Below are positions 14,006-14,403 of a stretch of DNA of 14,403 nt, one piece after another. Origin of the DNA: Thermoplasmata archaeon. Lineage in GTDB: Archaea > Thermoplasmatota > Thermoplasmata > Lutacidiplasmatales > UBA184. The notes beneath the pieces were generated by a model that saw only the letters and a list, made by a program, of their open reading frames with translations, had not been told where the DNA came from and ran no database searches. The position numbers and the translations under genes were made by a program. Position 1 is the first letter of the stretch. Each line of letters begins with the position of its first letter. The stretch lies in assembly GCA_030037875.1 (NCBI GenBank), contig JASHPV010000144.1, positions 1-14,403 on the forward strand, given 5' to 3'.

Positions 14006-14285
14006 GAGATCCGCGGGCCCGAGTACCCCGCGGCAGATGACGGATTCGATTCCGAACCCGGTCCGTAGAGCTCCATTGCGACCGGTTGCGTGAAGCCGGG
14101 TTCTGAACCGACGCTCGGGTGGTCTCTCGCTTGCCTCCCCGCTGATCGATGAGGGGCGGATACCTCCCTTCGCCCTTGCACGTAGTCCTGCGCCGAATAG
14201 GCGGTGCCCGTCGAATCTAACGTCACCGGTGCGGCGGGCCCCTGTGAGGTTCTACTCTCGAGGACGGCGAAATAGGAATTCTCCG
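14006..14285. other. 280-bp gap without a convincing gene; GC-rich, hairpin-forming on the minus strand
   Basis: The gap lies between the terminator of the stress-protein gene and the dienelactone hydrolase. An open frame runs across it on the minus strand, but it begins in the stress-protein stop/T-run area, has no ribosome-binding site and resembles nothing known. The minus strand can form several short stems (CGCC/GGCG near 14191-14203, GGGCG/CGCCC near 14153-14175, CCCC/GGGG near 14137-14156), and ACCGGT repeats at 14225-14230 and 14081-14086 could pair to close a roughly 150-nt structure. AGAACCCGGCTT near 14093-14104 resembles a conserved RNase P RNA segment, but the rest of that RNA is missing. 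It probably also contains the promoter of the hydrolase gene. Confidence 0.3.
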
Positions 14286-14295
14286 AAAAAAAAAA
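14286..14295 (-). terminator. T10 tract terminating the universal stress protein gene
   Basis: On the minus strand ten consecutive T residues follow two bases after the stop codon of the stress protein. Archaeal RNA polymerase terminates at such T-runs without a hairpin. It is the only homopolymer of this length noticed in the window. Confidence 0.7.
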
Positions 14296-14297
14296 GG

Positions 14298-14402
14298 TCA
14301 ACCGCGGGCTGGAGGCCGGACCACGAGGACGGCTACGTGAGCATGGTGGACCACAGCATCCGAAACACTGCCCAACAGCAGCCGAGGTGCGGTGGATCGA
14401 CC
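14298..14402 (-). CDS. Universal stress protein family, C-terminal 34 residues, cut by window edge
   Basis: Only the end of the gene is present. The visible residues GRSTAPRLLLGSVSDAVV followed by HHAHVAVLVVRPPARG match the C-terminal signature of UspA-like proteins (G-R...LLLGSVS..VVHHA..PVLVVR), which forms part of the ATP-binding site (GSVSD) and the last strand. These are small cytosolic proteins linked to stress and energy state. The stop at 14298-14300 is followed two bases later by a T10 tract. Because the gene is partial, length, start and possible domain repeats cannot be seen. Confidence 0.8.
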   Translation of the reverse strand, partial: GRSTAPRLLLGSVSDAVVHHAHVAVLVVRPPARG

Positions 14403-14403
14403 T

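Noticed and set aside
14041..14060. tRNA T-arm-like sequence (CGGATTCGATTCCG)
   Set aside because: The spacing does not give a 5-bp stem with a 7-nt loop, and no acceptor, D or anticodon arms can be drawn around it.
14081..14230. RNase P RNA on the minus strand
   Set aside because: A segment like the conserved 3' P4 strand (AGAACCCGGCTT) and GTGCAAG- and GGAGGCAAG-like pieces occur in order, but the required 5' P4 strand is absent and the stress-protein gene end limits the RNA to about 200 nt. Left only as an unassigned structured gap.
14002..14301. A 99-residue protein on the minus strand across the gap near the right edge
   Set aside because: Its start lies over the stop codon and T-run of the stress protein, there is no ribosome-binding site, and the protein has no recognisable motif.
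1..14403. CRISPR arrays, insertion sequences, att sites or phage genes
   Set aside because: No regularly spaced direct repeats, transposase motifs, integrase genes or terminal inverted repeats were seen by eye; the region reads as ordinary metabolic chromosome.

Overview
The window is GC-rich DNA from a prokaryote that I think is an archaeon, most likely a mesophilic, GC-rich Thermoplasmatota-like lineage. This is an inference, not a proof. Supporting points are a sulfhydrogenase gene set in Pyrococcus-like order (hydB-hydG-hydD-hydA), a four-domain archaeal-style 2-oxoacid:ferredoxin oxidoreductase, a cupredoxin beside cytochrome b and Rieske genes with no c-type haem motif (CxxCH) in any gene called here, TATA-like boxes about 28-31 nt before several starts that lack a Shine-Dalgarno (leaderless pattern), and a bare T10 tract directly after a stop codon. 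Shine-Dalgarno sequences are used inside operons.

Layout, right to left on the minus strand. At the right edge is the C-terminal tail of a universal stress protein (14298-14402) followed by a T10 terminator. About 280 bp without a convincing gene precede a dienelactone hydrolase (13193-14005). On the plus strand lie an unrecognised four-helix membrane protein (10750-11427) and a 14-helix DHA2-type MFS exporter (11608-13149). Divergent from the membrane protein, on the minus strand, is a respiratory operon (10607 down to 6958): a membrane-anchored cupredoxin, a small two-helix membrane protein, a Rieske protein and a one-piece cytochrome b with b6-type haem spacing. After a 182-bp intergenic region begins a tightly packed fermentative operon (6775 to beyond position 1): porGD (fused gamma-delta), porA, porB, a 39-codon small ORF, hydB, a lone cyclic-nucleotide-binding-domain protein, hydG, hydD, and the first 143 codons of hydA.

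How the genes may work together. The Por enzyme oxidises pyruvate (or a related 2-oxoacid) to the acyl-CoA and CO2 and reduces ferredoxin. The group 3b-type NiFe hydrogenase couples NAD(P)H and H2. Being joined in one run of genes with gaps of 10 bp or less, or overlaps, suggests one mRNA for anaerobic carbon oxidation and redox disposal. The adjacent bc-type complex with a cupredoxin as likely electron acceptor suggests an aerobic (or otherwise high-potential) quinol-oxidising chain, so the organism looks facultative. The most unusual items are the 39-codon ORF wedged between porB and hydB, the ligand-site-divergent cNMP-like protein inside the hydrogenase genes, the cupredoxin with a C-x3-C-x6-H-x3-M metal loop, the Cys-Cys-containing membrane protein divergent from it, and the structured-looking gap at the right edge.
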